Made by a program: the position numbers and the translations under genes. DNA of 11,135 nucleotides from UBA4416 sp044353195 (GTDB lineage: Bacteria > Bacteroidota > Bacteroidia > B-17B0 > Aurantibacillaceae). The stretch lies in the NCBI GenBank assembly GCA_044353195.1, contig JBILCJ010000061.1, forward strand, positions 1 through 11,135. Direction: 5' to 3'. Positions within the stretch are counted from its first letter, which is position 1, and every line of letters starts with the position of its first letter. A model generated the notes under the pieces. The model was given only the letters and a program-made list of their open reading frames with translations, searched no databases and was not told the origin of the DNA. Positions 1 through 6,670 of this stretch are shown here, one piece after another.

Positions 1-999
1 ATAGAATTGAGGACGGTATTTATTATGGAATGGAGTGTGACGTCCACCTTCTTCTTTTTTCAAGATATACACCTCAGCTTTAAACTTTTTGTGAGCTTTG
101 ATAGAACCTGGTTTAACAATAACCATACCACGACGGATATCAGCTTTATCAATACCACGTAATAATAAACCTACGTTATCTCCAGCCTCACCGTAATCTA
201 AAATTTTACGGAACATCTCAACACCTGTAACTGTTGATGTTAATTTTTCATCACCCATACCTAAGATCTCAACTGGATCGTTAGAGTTGATTACACCTGT
301 TTCGATACGACCTGTAGCAACAGTTCCACGACCAGTGATTGTAAACACGTCTTCAACAGGCATTAAGAATGGTTTTTCTTTTTCACGAGGAGGTAATGGA
401 ATATAAGAATCAACAGCATCCATTAATTCCATAATTTTATCAACCCATTTTGGATCGTTATTTAAACCACCTAAAGCAGAACCTTGAATAATTGGAGTAT
501 TATCACCATCAAAGTTATAGAATGACAATAATTCACGAATTTCCATTTCCACTAACTCTAATAACTCAGCATCTTCAACCATATCCACTTTATTCATGAA
601 TACAACGATTTTAGGAACACCAACCTGACGAGCTAATAAGATATGTTCACGAGTTTGAGGCATAGGACCATCCGTTGCAGCTACAACTAAAATAGCTCCA
701 TCCATTTGTGCAGCACCTGTAATCATGTTTTTTACATAATCCGCGTGACCTGGACAATCTACGTGAGCGTAGTGACGATTTGCTGTTTGATACTCAACGT
801 GAGAAGTATTAATAGTAATACCACGTTCTTTTTCTTCAGGAGCATTATCAATAGAAGAGAAATCTCTAACTTCTGATAAACCTTTTGATGCCAATACAAC
901 TGTAATAGCAGCAGTTAATGTTGTTTTACCGTGATCTACGTGACCAATTGTACCAATGTTTACATGTGGTTTGGAACGGTCGAATTTTTCTTTAGCCAT
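1..999 (-). CDS. tuf: Translation elongation factor EF-Tu, 3'-truncated by window edge
   Basis: EF-Tu is the GTPase that carries aminoacyl-tRNA to the ribosomal A site. The first 333 codons are present, starting at the ATG complementary to 997-999 (MAKEKFDRSKPHVNIGTIGH). About 60 residues would be missing from a normal protein of about 395. All GTPase motifs are visible: the P-loop GHVDHGKT (residues 19-26), RGITI (59-63), DCPGH with the catalytic His (81-85), NKVD (136-139) and GSAL (173-176). Domain 2 follows from about residue 210, and the start of domain 3 includes a GGRHTPF motif. No Shine-Dalgarno sequence is seen; the bases before ATG are A-rich, as is usual in Bacteroidota. The gene is the last visible member of a tRNA operon with tRNA-Thr(GGU) 64 nt upstream, so it is probably co-transcribed from the promoter near 1622-1652. 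The identification is certain. Whether the genome has a second tuf copy cannot be seen here. Confidence 0.99.
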   Translation of the reverse strand, partial: MAKEKFDRSKPHVNIGTIGHVDHGKTTLTAAITVVLASKGLSEVRDFSSIDNAPEEKERGITINTSHVEYQTANRHYAHVDCPGHADYVKNMITGAAQMDGAILVVAATDGPMPQTREHILLARQVGVPKIVVFMNKVDMVEDAELLELVEMEIRELLSFYNFDGDNTPIIQGSALGGLNNDPKWVDKIMELMDAVDSYIPLPPREKEKPFLMPVEDVFTITGRGTVATGRIETGVINSNDPVEILGMGDEKLTSTVTGVEMFRKILDYGEAGDNVGLLLRGIDKADIRRGMVIVKPGSIKAHKKFKAEVYILKKEEGGRHTPFHNKYRPQFY

Positions 1000-1063
1000 T
1001 GTTATTTTTTTTTATTGTTATTGTTTATTATTAATTTAATTTTTTCTATTTTAATTCTTTTTG

Positions 1064-1135
1064 AGCTGTTGAGCGGGATTGAACCGCCGACCTCCTCCTT
1101 ACCAAGGAGGTGCTCTACCACTGAGCTACAACAGC
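1064..1135 (-). tRNA. tRNA-Thr (anticodon GGU)
   Basis: A complete 72-nt cloverleaf is readable on the minus strand. The acceptor stem is GCTGTTG paired with CAACAGC, with discriminator T. The D arm is GCTC/GAGC. The anticodon stem CCTCC/GGAGG carries loop TTGGTAA (anticodon GGT), and the T arm is GGCGG-TTCAATC-CCGCT with one G-U pair. CCA is not encoded, since the bases after the discriminator are CAA, so the CCA-adding enzyme is needed. It reads ACC and ACU codons. It lies directly upstream of tuf and 171 nt downstream of tRNA-Gly, matching the position of thrT before tufB in E. coli. Confidence 0.97.
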
Positions 1136-1160
1136 TTATTAAATCTGCTGTTTGCTTTAT

Positions 1161-1170
1161 TTTAAAGAAC
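1161..1170 (-). promoter_or_regulatory. boxA-like sequence upstream of tRNA-Thr(GGU)-tuf
   Basis: The minus strand reads GTTCTTTAAA. It resembles the boxA antitermination element of rRNA operons (E. coli core GCTCTTTAA), which is bound by NusB and ribosomal protein S10. It sits 25 nt before the 5' end of tRNA-Thr(GGU) and 19 nt after the hairpin at 1190-1214. A second copy, GTTCTTTTAAA, lies in the operon leader at 1591-1601. The role is inferred from sequence similarity and position only. A 7-mer like this is expected a few times by chance in 11 kb of AT-rich DNA. Confidence 0.4.
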
Positions 1171-1189
1171 TGCACTTTTGTATACACGA

Positions 1190-1214
1190 AAAGTCCCATA
1201 ATTATAGGGACTTT
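1190..1214 (-). other. Hairpin in the tRNA-Gly / tRNA-Thr spacer
   Basis: AAAGTCCC and GGGACTTT form a perfect 8-bp stem around a 9-nt AT-only loop. In the minus-strand transcript the stem is followed by TTCGTGTATAC rather than a U-run, so it is a poor intrinsic terminator. It may be an RNA-processing site, an attenuator, or a boxB-like partner of the boxA-like sequence just downstream. The GGGAC/GTCCC core matches a shorter hairpin in the operon leader (1602-1619). Confidence 0.6.
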
Positions 1215-1306
1215 GAAAAAACTTAAAAACCGCATCCGCTGGTCTTTTATGCTCTTTGCCCGTTTATACGGTTATTCGCCAACTTCACTTTCATTCTAAT
1301 CTTTTG

Positions 1307-1379
1307 AGCGAAAGACGGGTCTCGAACCCGCAACCTCCAGCTTGGAAGGCTGGAGCTCTACCAATTGAGCTACTTTCGC
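1307..1379 (-). tRNA. tRNA-Gly (anticodon UCC)
   Basis: A 73-nt cloverleaf is readable on the minus strand. The acceptor stem is GCGAAAG/CTTTCGC with discriminator T, and the D arm is GCTC/GAGC. The anticodon stem CCAGC/GCTGG carries loop CTTCCAA (anticodon TCC). The T arm is GCGGG-TTCGAGA-CCCGT. CCA is not encoded. It reads GGA and GGG codons. It lies 37 nt after tRNA-Tyr and is the last tRNA before the 171-nt spacer, at the glyT position of the E. coli operon. Confidence 0.97.
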
Positions 1380-1416
1380 TTAATCTTGCTTCAATGCGAC
1401 ATCCATTGCTTGCTTG

Positions 1417-1497
1417 TGGGGACAGGAGGATTCGAACCTCCGAAGCTCGCGCAACAGATTTACAGTCTGTCCCATTTGGCCACTCTGGTATATCCCC
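1417..1497 (-). tRNA. tRNA-Tyr (anticodon GUA)
   Basis: An 81-nt class II tRNA is readable on the minus strand. The acceptor stem is GGGGATA/TGTCCCC, including a U-G pair, with discriminator A. The anticodon stem ACAGA/TCTGT carries loop CTGTAAA (anticodon GTA). A variable arm of about 12 nt follows, typical of bacterial tRNA-Tyr, and then the T arm GGAGG-TTCGAAT-CCTCC. CCA is not encoded. Only 8 nt separate it from tRNA-Thr(UGU), so the two must be cut from one precursor. Confidence 0.97.
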
Positions 1498-1505
1498 AAA
1501 TTAAG

Positions 1506-1578
1506 AGCCGAAGAAGGGACTCGAACCCCCGACCTACTGATTACAAATCAGTGGCTCTACCAACTGAGCTACTTCGGC
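1506..1578 (-). tRNA. tRNA-Thr (anticodon UGU)
   Basis: A 73-nt cloverleaf is readable on the minus strand. The acceptor stem is GCCGAAG/CTTCGGC with discriminator T, and the D arm is GCTC/GAGC. The anticodon stem ACTGA/TCAGT carries loop TTTGTAA (anticodon TGT). The T arm is GGGGG-TTCGAGT-CCCTT with wobble pairs. CCA is not encoded. It is the first gene of the operon, about 37 nt downstream of the predicted transcription start, at the thrU position of the E. coli locus. Confidence 0.97.
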
Positions 1579-1590
1579 TTAATTTTATAC

Positions 1591-1619
1591 TTTAAAAGAA
1601 CGTCCCTTATTTTTGGGAT
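1591..1619 (-). promoter_or_regulatory. Leader hairpin plus boxA-like sequence of the tRNA-tuf operon
   Basis: In the minus-strand transcript, ATCCC (complement of 1615-1619) can pair with GGGAC (complement of 1602-1606) over an 8-nt loop, giving a 5-bp stem with one U-G pair. GTTCTTTTAAA (complement of 1591-1601) follows immediately. That sequence resembles rRNA-operon boxA, and tRNA-Thr(UGU) begins 12 nt later. The predicted start of transcription falls at about 1615-1618, so the hairpin would sit at or overlap the 5' end of the RNA and may form only in part. The function is inferred. The same hairpin core and boxA-like motif recur at 1161-1214. Confidence 0.4.
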
Positions 1620-1621
1620 TG

Positions 1622-1652
1622 CAAATTTAGAAAGAATTTTGATTGTTGCAAA
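1622..1652 (-). promoter_or_regulatory. Bacteroidota-type sigma-ABfr promoter of the tRNA-tuf operon
   Basis: On the minus strand TTTG (complement of 1649-1652) is followed after 19 bp by TAAATTTG (complement of 1622-1629). This is an exact match to the Bacteroidota -33/-7 consensus TTTG-N19-21-TAnnTTTG. A run of nine T residues lies directly upstream on the coding strand, in an AT-rich stretch that could act as an UP-like element. The position, about 40 nt upstream of the first tRNA, fits a strong housekeeping promoter. Transcription should start near 1615-1618. Confidence 0.75.
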
Positions 1653-1834
1653 AAAAAATATAACTTTTTTTGTATTTTCTCAAAAATAGTTTTTTATAAT
1701 CTATTTTATGCCTTTAATATCAATCATACCTAAAGTCATAAAATAGCGTATTAATAGGGTAATTGGCGTAAAATTAAACAAAATTAGCCTATTTATCTCT
1801 TTTATTTTATTACCTTAGCAGACTATATTGTTTT

Positions 1835-2443
1835 ATGAAAGATTTCTTCATTTTTTTAAAATCCAAACTATTTTTTAAGCATTTAGCAATTGCAGTTACC
1901 TGTTTATTGGTTTTAATTTGGTGTTTAATAAAAGTTTTAGGTTTTTATACGCATCATGGAGAAACTGCTGAGGTGCCAGATTTTAAAGGAACTTCAATAT
2001 CTGAATTAGATCATTTTATTGAAGGAAAAAACATACGCTTTCTAATTATTGATAGTATTTATAGTCCTAATGAAAAGTCTGGAATTGTTTTAAAACAAGA
2101 TCCCGAGGCAAAAACGCTTGTTAAACACAATAGAATAATATATCTGTACGTTACTAGTACACAAGCACCTCAAATCTTGATGCCTAAATTAGTGGATAAA
2201 AGTGAAAGGCAAGCTGTATATTTGATTGAAAGTTACGGTTTAAAAATAGGAACAATTAAAGAAATTGTTGGTGACTGTAAGGGCTGTGTGCTACAGCAAT
2301 TGATTAATGGAAAGCAAATTGAAACAGGGACACCAATAAAAAAAGGCAGCAAAATTGATTTATACATTGGAAAAACAGAATCTGATTACCAAACAACTGG
2401 CGAAGACACGACGCAAATTTCTAATACCATAGAAGAAAATTAA
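1835..2443 (+). CDS. Membrane-anchored protein with two PASTA domains
   Basis: This 202-residue protein has a short cytoplasmic N-terminus and one transmembrane segment (about residues 17-38, LAIAVTCLLVLIWCLIKVLG). The remainder is predicted to be periplasmic. PASTA domain 1 spans about 46-108, starting EVPDFKG and containing the GIVLKQDP turn. PASTA domain 2 spans about 116-180, starting MPKLVD and ending IKKGSKIDLYIG. The last 22 residues are polar and probably disordered. PASTA domains are best known from penicillin-binding proteins and Ser/Thr kinases, where some bind peptidoglycan fragments. No catalytic domain is present here, so a cell-wall-associated role is only an inference. Domain 2 contains a CKGC pair (C148, C151) in the loop before VLQQ. 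The stop directly abuts the next start, so the genes are probably co-translated. No Shine-Dalgarno sequence or convincing promoter is visible upstream. Confidence 0.9.
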   Translation: MKDFFIFLKSKLFFKHLAIAVTCLLVLIWCLIKVLGFYTHHGETAEVPDFKGTSISELDHFIEGKNIRFLIIDSIYSPNEKSGIVLKQDPEAKTLVKHNRIIYLYVTSTQAPQILMPKLVDKSERQAVYLIESYGLKIGTIKEIVGDCKGCVLQQLINGKQIETGTPIKKGSKIDLYIGKTESDYQTTGEDTTQISNTIEEN

Positions 2444-4342
2444 ATGCTCAGATTAAATATACACCACACTATTATTTGCCTTGCAATTGCCTGTTTTCCT
2501 TTATATGGAATTGCTCAAGAGTTTTTGAAACCACTCAGCAGTAATAATTCTTTGCTAAATACACGTAAAAATTTTGTCGCAGCACAAAAAGCACTTTCTG
2601 CTTCAACATTAGATACAATTCCCTTTTTTGATGATTTTTCTTACGCTACTAAGAATTGTTATCCTACATATAATCATTGGGTTGATTCGAATGTTTATAT
2701 TAACACTGGCTTTCCAATTGCGCCAATTAGCATCGGCGTAGCAACCTTTGATGGATTAAACAAAAACGGAACACCTTATAATGTTTTTGCTCCATTAGCT
2801 AGTTCTGCTCGCGCCGATACATTAACCACAAGACCAATTAACTTGCAAAAAAAAGGTGGTCTTGTATACAGTCCAGCAGATAGTATATACTTAAGTTTTT
2901 ATTATCAAGCCGAAGGAAGAGGTGATGCGCCTGAAAGTTTAGATGAATTAGCATTAGAATTATATAAACCAAATCAGAAAATTTGGTCAAAGGTGTGGAG
3001 TAAGTCAGGGTATAACCCAAGTGCTATTGATACAACATTTAAAAGAGTCATGATTGCAATTATTGATACAGCCTACTATGACAGCTTATTTCAATTTAGA
3101 TTTGTAAATAAAGCAACATTGAGTGGGAGTTTAGATCATTGGCATTTAGATTACGTTTACTTGAATAAAAACAGAACGAAAGCTGACACCGTAATTGAAG
3201 ATGTAACTTTTGGATATGTTAGTACGCCGTTTTTAAAAAATTACTCTTCGATGCCGTATCGACAATTTATTGCAAGCGAAATGGCCACTAATATTACTAC
3301 TTACCTGAGGAATAACTCTCTTATCGCTAAAACAAAAACCTATAAGTTTGATATTTTCCCGAAAACAGGAGGTCCTAGTTTATTCAATTACACTGGTGGA
3401 ACAAATCCTATTCTTCCTTTTCAACCAAATGGATGGCACTCTAATCCTTCCGATTTTAACCCAACATTTAGTTTTATTTTTCCTCCATTACTTGACTCCA
3501 CGTTTTTTAAAATAGTTCACACAGCGTTTGCAACACCTGATAAAGTAAGGGATAACGACACCCTTATTCAAATTCAAAAACTAACAAATTATTATGCCTA
3601 TGATGATGGAACGGCTGAGCAAGGGTATTACCTCAATACGTATGGCGCAAAAACAGCGGTTAGATTTACACTAAATACCAGTGATACTCTAAAAGCACTA
3701 AAAATTTATTTTGATCCAATTATAGATCAAACTGCTATTACGAATTCAACCTTTAGAGTAATGGTTTGGGCTGATGGCGGAGGTGTTCCAAGCAGTACAA
3801 GTGTTATTTATAGAGATAGTGTAAGTTATCCACAATATTTACAAGGCAATCATAACCTATTTGTAAACTATAATTTAACCTCTTGTCTGGTTCTTAATCC
3901 TGGGACTTATTATTTTGGTATTCAACAAACAACAAACAAAGCACTAAACATTGGATTTGATAAAAATACAAATCACATGAATGCTCTTTACTATGATATT
4001 GGTTCTGGGTGGACACAATCTACTATCCCTGGTTCTATTATGATAAATCCTGTGTTAGGATGTTACGATCCATTTGTTGGAATTAAAGAGCAACCTAAAC
4101 AAGATGAATTTAATCTATACCCGAATCCTGCCCAAAACAACCTGACCATACAAACGAATTCAGAACACTTTGACAAAGCAATTATAGAAATCCGAAATCC
4201 ATTTGGTCAATCGTTATTAACTACCTCTTTTATTAATCATGAAGTTATAGATATTAGCGGATTACCAAACGGTATTTACCTTATAATTATTTCGCAAAGC
4301 AAGCAAACCGTTAGTACAAAAAAATTAATTATTTCAAGATAA
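2444..4342 (+). CDS. Secreted protein with T9SS type A C-terminal sorting domain
   Basis: This 632-residue protein has a signal peptide (about 1-25, hydrophobic core IICLAIACFPLYGIAQ). It ends in a type IX secretion sorting domain (about 557-632): NLYPNPAQNNLTI at its start, the ISGLPNGIYLI segment, and a terminal KKLIISR. In Bacteroidota such domains direct export through the outer membrane by T9SS and attachment to or release from the cell surface. The body has no catalytic motif that I recognise. An FFDDFSY motif near residue 60, a GVATFDGLNKNGTPYN segment near 100-115, and DHWHLDYVYLNK near 230 suggest a beta-sandwich (LamG/MAM-like) fold. A second region starts near residue 383 (YYAYDDGTAEQGY). 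The ATG follows the PASTA gene stop with no gap, implying coupled translation, and the pseudouridine synthase gene follows after one base. Function is unknown beyond surface export. Confidence 0.88.
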   Translation: MLRLNIHHTIICLAIACFPLYGIAQEFLKPLSSNNSLLNTRKNFVAAQKALSASTLDTIPFFDDFSYATKNCYPTYNHWVDSNVYINTGFPIAPISIGVATFDGLNKNGTPYNVFAPLASSARADTLTTRPINLQKKGGLVYSPADSIYLSFYYQAEGRGDAPESLDELALELYKPNQKIWSKVWSKSGYNPSAIDTTFKRVMIAIIDTAYYDSLFQFRFVNKATLSGSLDHWHLDYVYLNKNRTKADTVIEDVTFGYVSTPFLKNYSSMPYRQFIASEMATNITTYLRNNSLIAKTKTYKFDIFPKTGGPSLFNYTGGTNPILPFQPNGWHSNPSDFNPTFSFIFPPLLDSTFFKIVHTAFATPDKVRDNDTLIQIQKLTNYYAYDDGTAEQGYYLNTYGAKTAVRFTLNTSDTLKALKIYFDPIIDQTAITNSTFRVMVWADGGGVPSSTSVIYRDSVSYPQYLQGNHNLFVNYNLTSCLVLNPGTYYFGIQQTTNKALNIGFDKNTNHMNALYYDIGSGWTQSTIPGSIMINPVLGCYDPFVGIKEQPKQDEFNLYPNPAQNNLTIQTNSEHFDKAIIEIRNPFGQSLLTTSFINHEVIDISGLPNGIYLIIISQSKQTVSTKKLIISR

Positions 4343-4343
4343 C

Positions 4344-5405
4344 ATGACAGACGATTTAGATGAAGTTGAAAACGGTGAAGAAGAAAAAGAACTTTACGAG
4401 CACAGTAAACTAACTGTAGAGAAAGGGCAAGTCATCATGCGCCTTGATAAGTATTTAATGATACGTGTACCCAATGCAACGCGCACAAAATTGCAACATG
4501 CTATTGACGAAAGTTGTATTTTAGTCAATGGGAAATCTATAAAATCAAATTATAGAATTAAACCATTTGATGAAATTTCAATTTTAATGACAACTCCTCC
4601 ACGAGATGTAGAAGTGTTTGCGGAAGATATACCAATTAATGTTGTTTACGAAGATGATTACGTTTGTGTGGTGAATAAAGAACCTGGCATGGTTGTGCAT
4701 CCAGCGTATGGGCATTATTCAGGCACCTTGGTAAATGCGCTTGCCTTTCGTTTTAAAAATTTACCAACTTCGAAAACACAATTAACTGCTGATTTATCTA
4801 TTGATAGGCCAGGTTTAGTACATCGCATTGATAAAAACACATCAGGAATTATTATTGTTGCTAAAACCGAATTAGCGATGACGCGCTTAGCAAAAGATTT
4901 TTTTGATAGAAATTTAGATCGTAAATACATTGCTATTGTTTGGGGTGATGTCAAACAAGATGAAGGAACCATTACATGCAATGTAGCGCGTGATTTAAAA
5001 AACAGAAAAGTAATGGCTTGCTTTCCTGATAGTGATCATGGTAAACATGCTATTACACATTATAAAGTGCTTGAACGTTTTGGGTATGTAACCGTTGTGC
5101 AATGTAAACTAGAAACAGGACGAACACATCAAATTCGGGTGCACATGAAACATATTGGACACCCCTTATTTAATGATAATGAATATGGCGGTGATCGAGT
5201 ATTAAAAGGATTACCAAGTAATAAATACAAACAATTTATTGAAAACTGTTTTCAGATTTTACCACGACAAGCACTTCATGCAAAAACGTTAGGAATTACA
5301 CATCCGATAACAAAAGAACCTATATTTTTTGAAAGTGATTTGCCAGATGACATGCAACAAGTCATTGATAAATGGAGAAAATATTCTTACGTGATTGAAG
5401 ATTAA
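4344..5405 (+). CDS. rluD: RluA/RluD-family 23S rRNA pseudouridine synthase
   Basis: The enzyme isomerises specific uridines to pseudouridine in 23S rRNA; the E. coli RluD targets lie in helix 69. The 353-residue protein has an acidic N-terminal tail (1-20), an S4 RNA-binding domain (about 32-82, from MRLDKYLMIRVPNATR to the VNGK hairpin) and the RluA catalytic domain (about 97-345). The signature LVHRIDKNTSG (158-168) carries the presumed catalytic Asp163, and GRTHQIRVH is the second conserved motif. S4 plus catalytic domain is the RluD/RluC arrangement, and length and order fit RluD, but the exact target uridines cannot be read from sequence. It is the third gene of a compact block, starting one base after the previous stop. 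The terminator at 5537-5583 probably ends the transcript. Confidence 0.92.
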   Translation: MTDDLDEVENGEEEKELYEHSKLTVEKGQVIMRLDKYLMIRVPNATRTKLQHAIDESCILVNGKSIKSNYRIKPFDEISILMTTPPRDVEVFAEDIPINVVYEDDYVCVVNKEPGMVVHPAYGHYSGTLVNALAFRFKNLPTSKTQLTADLSIDRPGLVHRIDKNTSGIIIVAKTELAMTRLAKDFFDRNLDRKYIAIVWGDVKQDEGTITCNVARDLKNRKVMACFPDSDHGKHAITHYKVLERFGYVTVVQCKLETGRTHQIRVHMKHIGHPLFNDNEYGGDRVLKGLPSNKYKQFIENCFQILPRQALHAKTLGITHPITKEPIFFESDLPDDMQQVIDKWRKYSYVIED

Positions 5406-5536
5406 ATCACGAGAGCATAACTAGCTAATTATTTTACCAATTATCTATTTAAACCGACCACTTATTAAAAATAGGTTTTTAAACCAAATCAATCTTTATA
5501 CTTTTAGTATAGTTCTTTATAGATTGTTTAGTAAAT

Positions 5537-5583
5537 AAAAAGGCTGTTGTGTATTCTGCAGGGATTTTTGCAACAGCCTTTTT
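5537..5583. terminator. Bidirectional intrinsic terminator between rluD and asd
   Basis: AAAAAGGCTGTTG (5537-5549) pairs perfectly with CAACAGCCTTTTT (5571-5583), giving a 13-bp stem and a 21-nt loop. The A-run on one side and T-run on the other supply a U-tail in either direction. It lies 132 nt after the rluD stop and 4 nt after the asd stop, between two convergent genes. The long loop is unusual for an intrinsic terminator. Confidence 0.88.
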
Positions 5584-5587
5584 AACA

Positions 5588-6577
5588 TTAGAGTAACTGG
5601 TTCGCAACTAAATACTCAGCAATTTGAACTGCGTTAGTTGCGGCTCCTTTTCTTAAGTTATCAGAAACAATCCACATGTTTAATGTGTTATCTTGAGATT
5701 CATCCCTACGAATCCTGCCAACAAAAACAGCATCTTTGTTATGTGCATGCATTGGCATTGGATAAACAGAATTTGTAATATCATCTTCCAAAATAATCCC
5801 ATCGGTCGTTTTCATTAAATTAAAAACATCCTTTAAATCAAACTCGTTTTCAAACTGAATGTTCACACTTTCACTATGACCTCCTATAACAGGGATACGA
5901 ACGGTAGTTGCAGTCAGTTTAATGTTATCATCCCCCATTATTTTTTTGGTTTCATTGGCCATTTTCATTTCCTCTTTGGTATATCCATTATCCGTAAACA
6001 CATCAATCTGAGGAATAACATTTAAATCAATTTTATATTTATATGCCATCTCTCCATCAATGCCGGCTCTTTCATTCATTAATTGTTCAACCGCCTTTAC
6101 ACCGGTTCCAGTAACAGATTGATACGTTGAAACAACAACCCGTTTGATCTTATATTTTTTATGCAATGGATTTAAAGCGACAACCAACTGAATGGTAGAG
6201 CAATTTGGATTTGCAATAATCTTATCAAATTTTGATAAGGTATGGGCATTGATTTCGGGAACAACTAATTTTTTTGTGACGTCCATGCGCCAAGCAGACG
6301 AATTATCAATAACTGTAATGCCTGCTTCTGCGAACTTAGGTGCCCAATCTAATGATGTATTTCCACCTGCAGAAAATAACGCAATTTGCGGTTTCAAAGC
6401 AATAGCGTCATTCATAGAAATTACCTTATATACATTATTTTTATAGGTAATTTCTTTTCCAATCGATTTTTCAGAAGCGACTAAAACTAACTCTGAAATA
6501 GGAAAATTTCTTTCAGCTAGAACTTCTAACATTTTTGCACCTACCAATCCTGTTGCTCCTACTACTGCTATCTTCAT
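5588..6577 (-). CDS. asd: Aspartate-semialdehyde dehydrogenase
   Basis: The enzyme reduces L-aspartyl-4-phosphate to L-aspartate-4-semialdehyde with NADPH. This is the branch point for lysine/diaminopimelate, threonine and methionine synthesis, so it also feeds cell-wall precursors. The protein has 329 residues if it starts at the ATG complementary to 6575-6577. That start places the nucleotide-binding motif AVVGATGLVG at residues 4-13, as in the family. A start 27 nt further upstream (6604) would add nine residues with no family resemblance. Key residues visible are the nucleophile Cys126 in NPNCST, the SSAWR motif (93-97), Gln153 in the conserved YQSVTGTG segment, and RIPVIGGHSE with Arg227 and catalytic His234. 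Length is normal. The gene is single, divergent from the lamin-tail gene and convergent with rluD. No convincing promoter was found in the 93 nt upstream. Confidence 0.95.
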   Translation of the reverse strand: MKIAVVGATGLVGAKMLEVLAERNFPISELVLVASEKSIGKEITYKNNVYKVISMNDAIALKPQIALFSAGGNTSLDWAPKFAEAGITVIDNSSAWRMDVTKKLVVPEINAHTLSKFDKIIANPNCSTIQLVVALNPLHKKYKIKRVVVSTYQSVTGTGVKAVEQLMNERAGIDGEMAYKYKIDLNVIPQIDVFTDNGYTKEEMKMANETKKIMGDDNIKLTATTVRIPVIGGHSESVNIQFENEFDLKDVFNLMKTTDGIILEDDITNSVYPMPMHAHNKDAVFVGRIRRDESQDNTLNMWIVSDNLRKGAATNAVQIAEYLVANQLL

Positions 6578-6670
6578 CTTAAATATGTTAAATTTCAATT
6601 GCAAAAATGTTAAATAAATACCATTGAAAAAATTAAATCTTACATTGTTTATTCACAAATTTATTTCAAT

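Noticed and set aside
931..1689. Several short open frames on both strands across the tRNA region.
   Set aside because: They run through four clear tRNA genes and the tuf start, and their products contain translated tRNA sequence (for example DRRIRTSE-like strings). They are artefacts.
1683..1707. AAAATAG/CTATTTT hairpin between the tRNA promoter and the PASTA gene.
   Set aside because: A 7-bp stem with one G-C pair and an 11-nt loop is weak and common in AT-rich spacers, and no gene ends nearby.
1811..1831. Possible promoter for the PASTA gene (TACCTTAG at 1811 or TATATTGT at 1824).
   Set aside because: Each has mismatches to TAnnTTTG, no TTTG lies at 19-21 bp upstream, and the second would start transcription at the ATG itself.
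2838..3020. Short minus-strand frames inside coding genes (also 4715-4981, 8440-8742, 10506-10784) and a plus-strand frame at 6192-6446.
   Set aside because: They lie fully inside well-supported genes in other frames and show no motifs of their own.
5512..5519. GTTCTTTA on the plus strand after rluD, like the boxA-like sequences.
   Set aside because: It lies just before a terminator with no structural RNA downstream, so it is most likely a chance match. It serves as a caution for the boxA interpretation.
6578..6604. Nine-residue N-terminal extension of asd (MQLKFNIFK).
   Set aside because: The family normally starts right before the Rossmann glycine motif, which the ATG at 6577 gives. The extension shows no conservation signal.
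6656..6663. TAAATTTG on the minus strand upstream of asd, matching the -7 consensus.
   Set aside because: No TTTG or TTG occurs at the required spacing upstream, and an isolated match is expected by chance in such AT-rich DNA.
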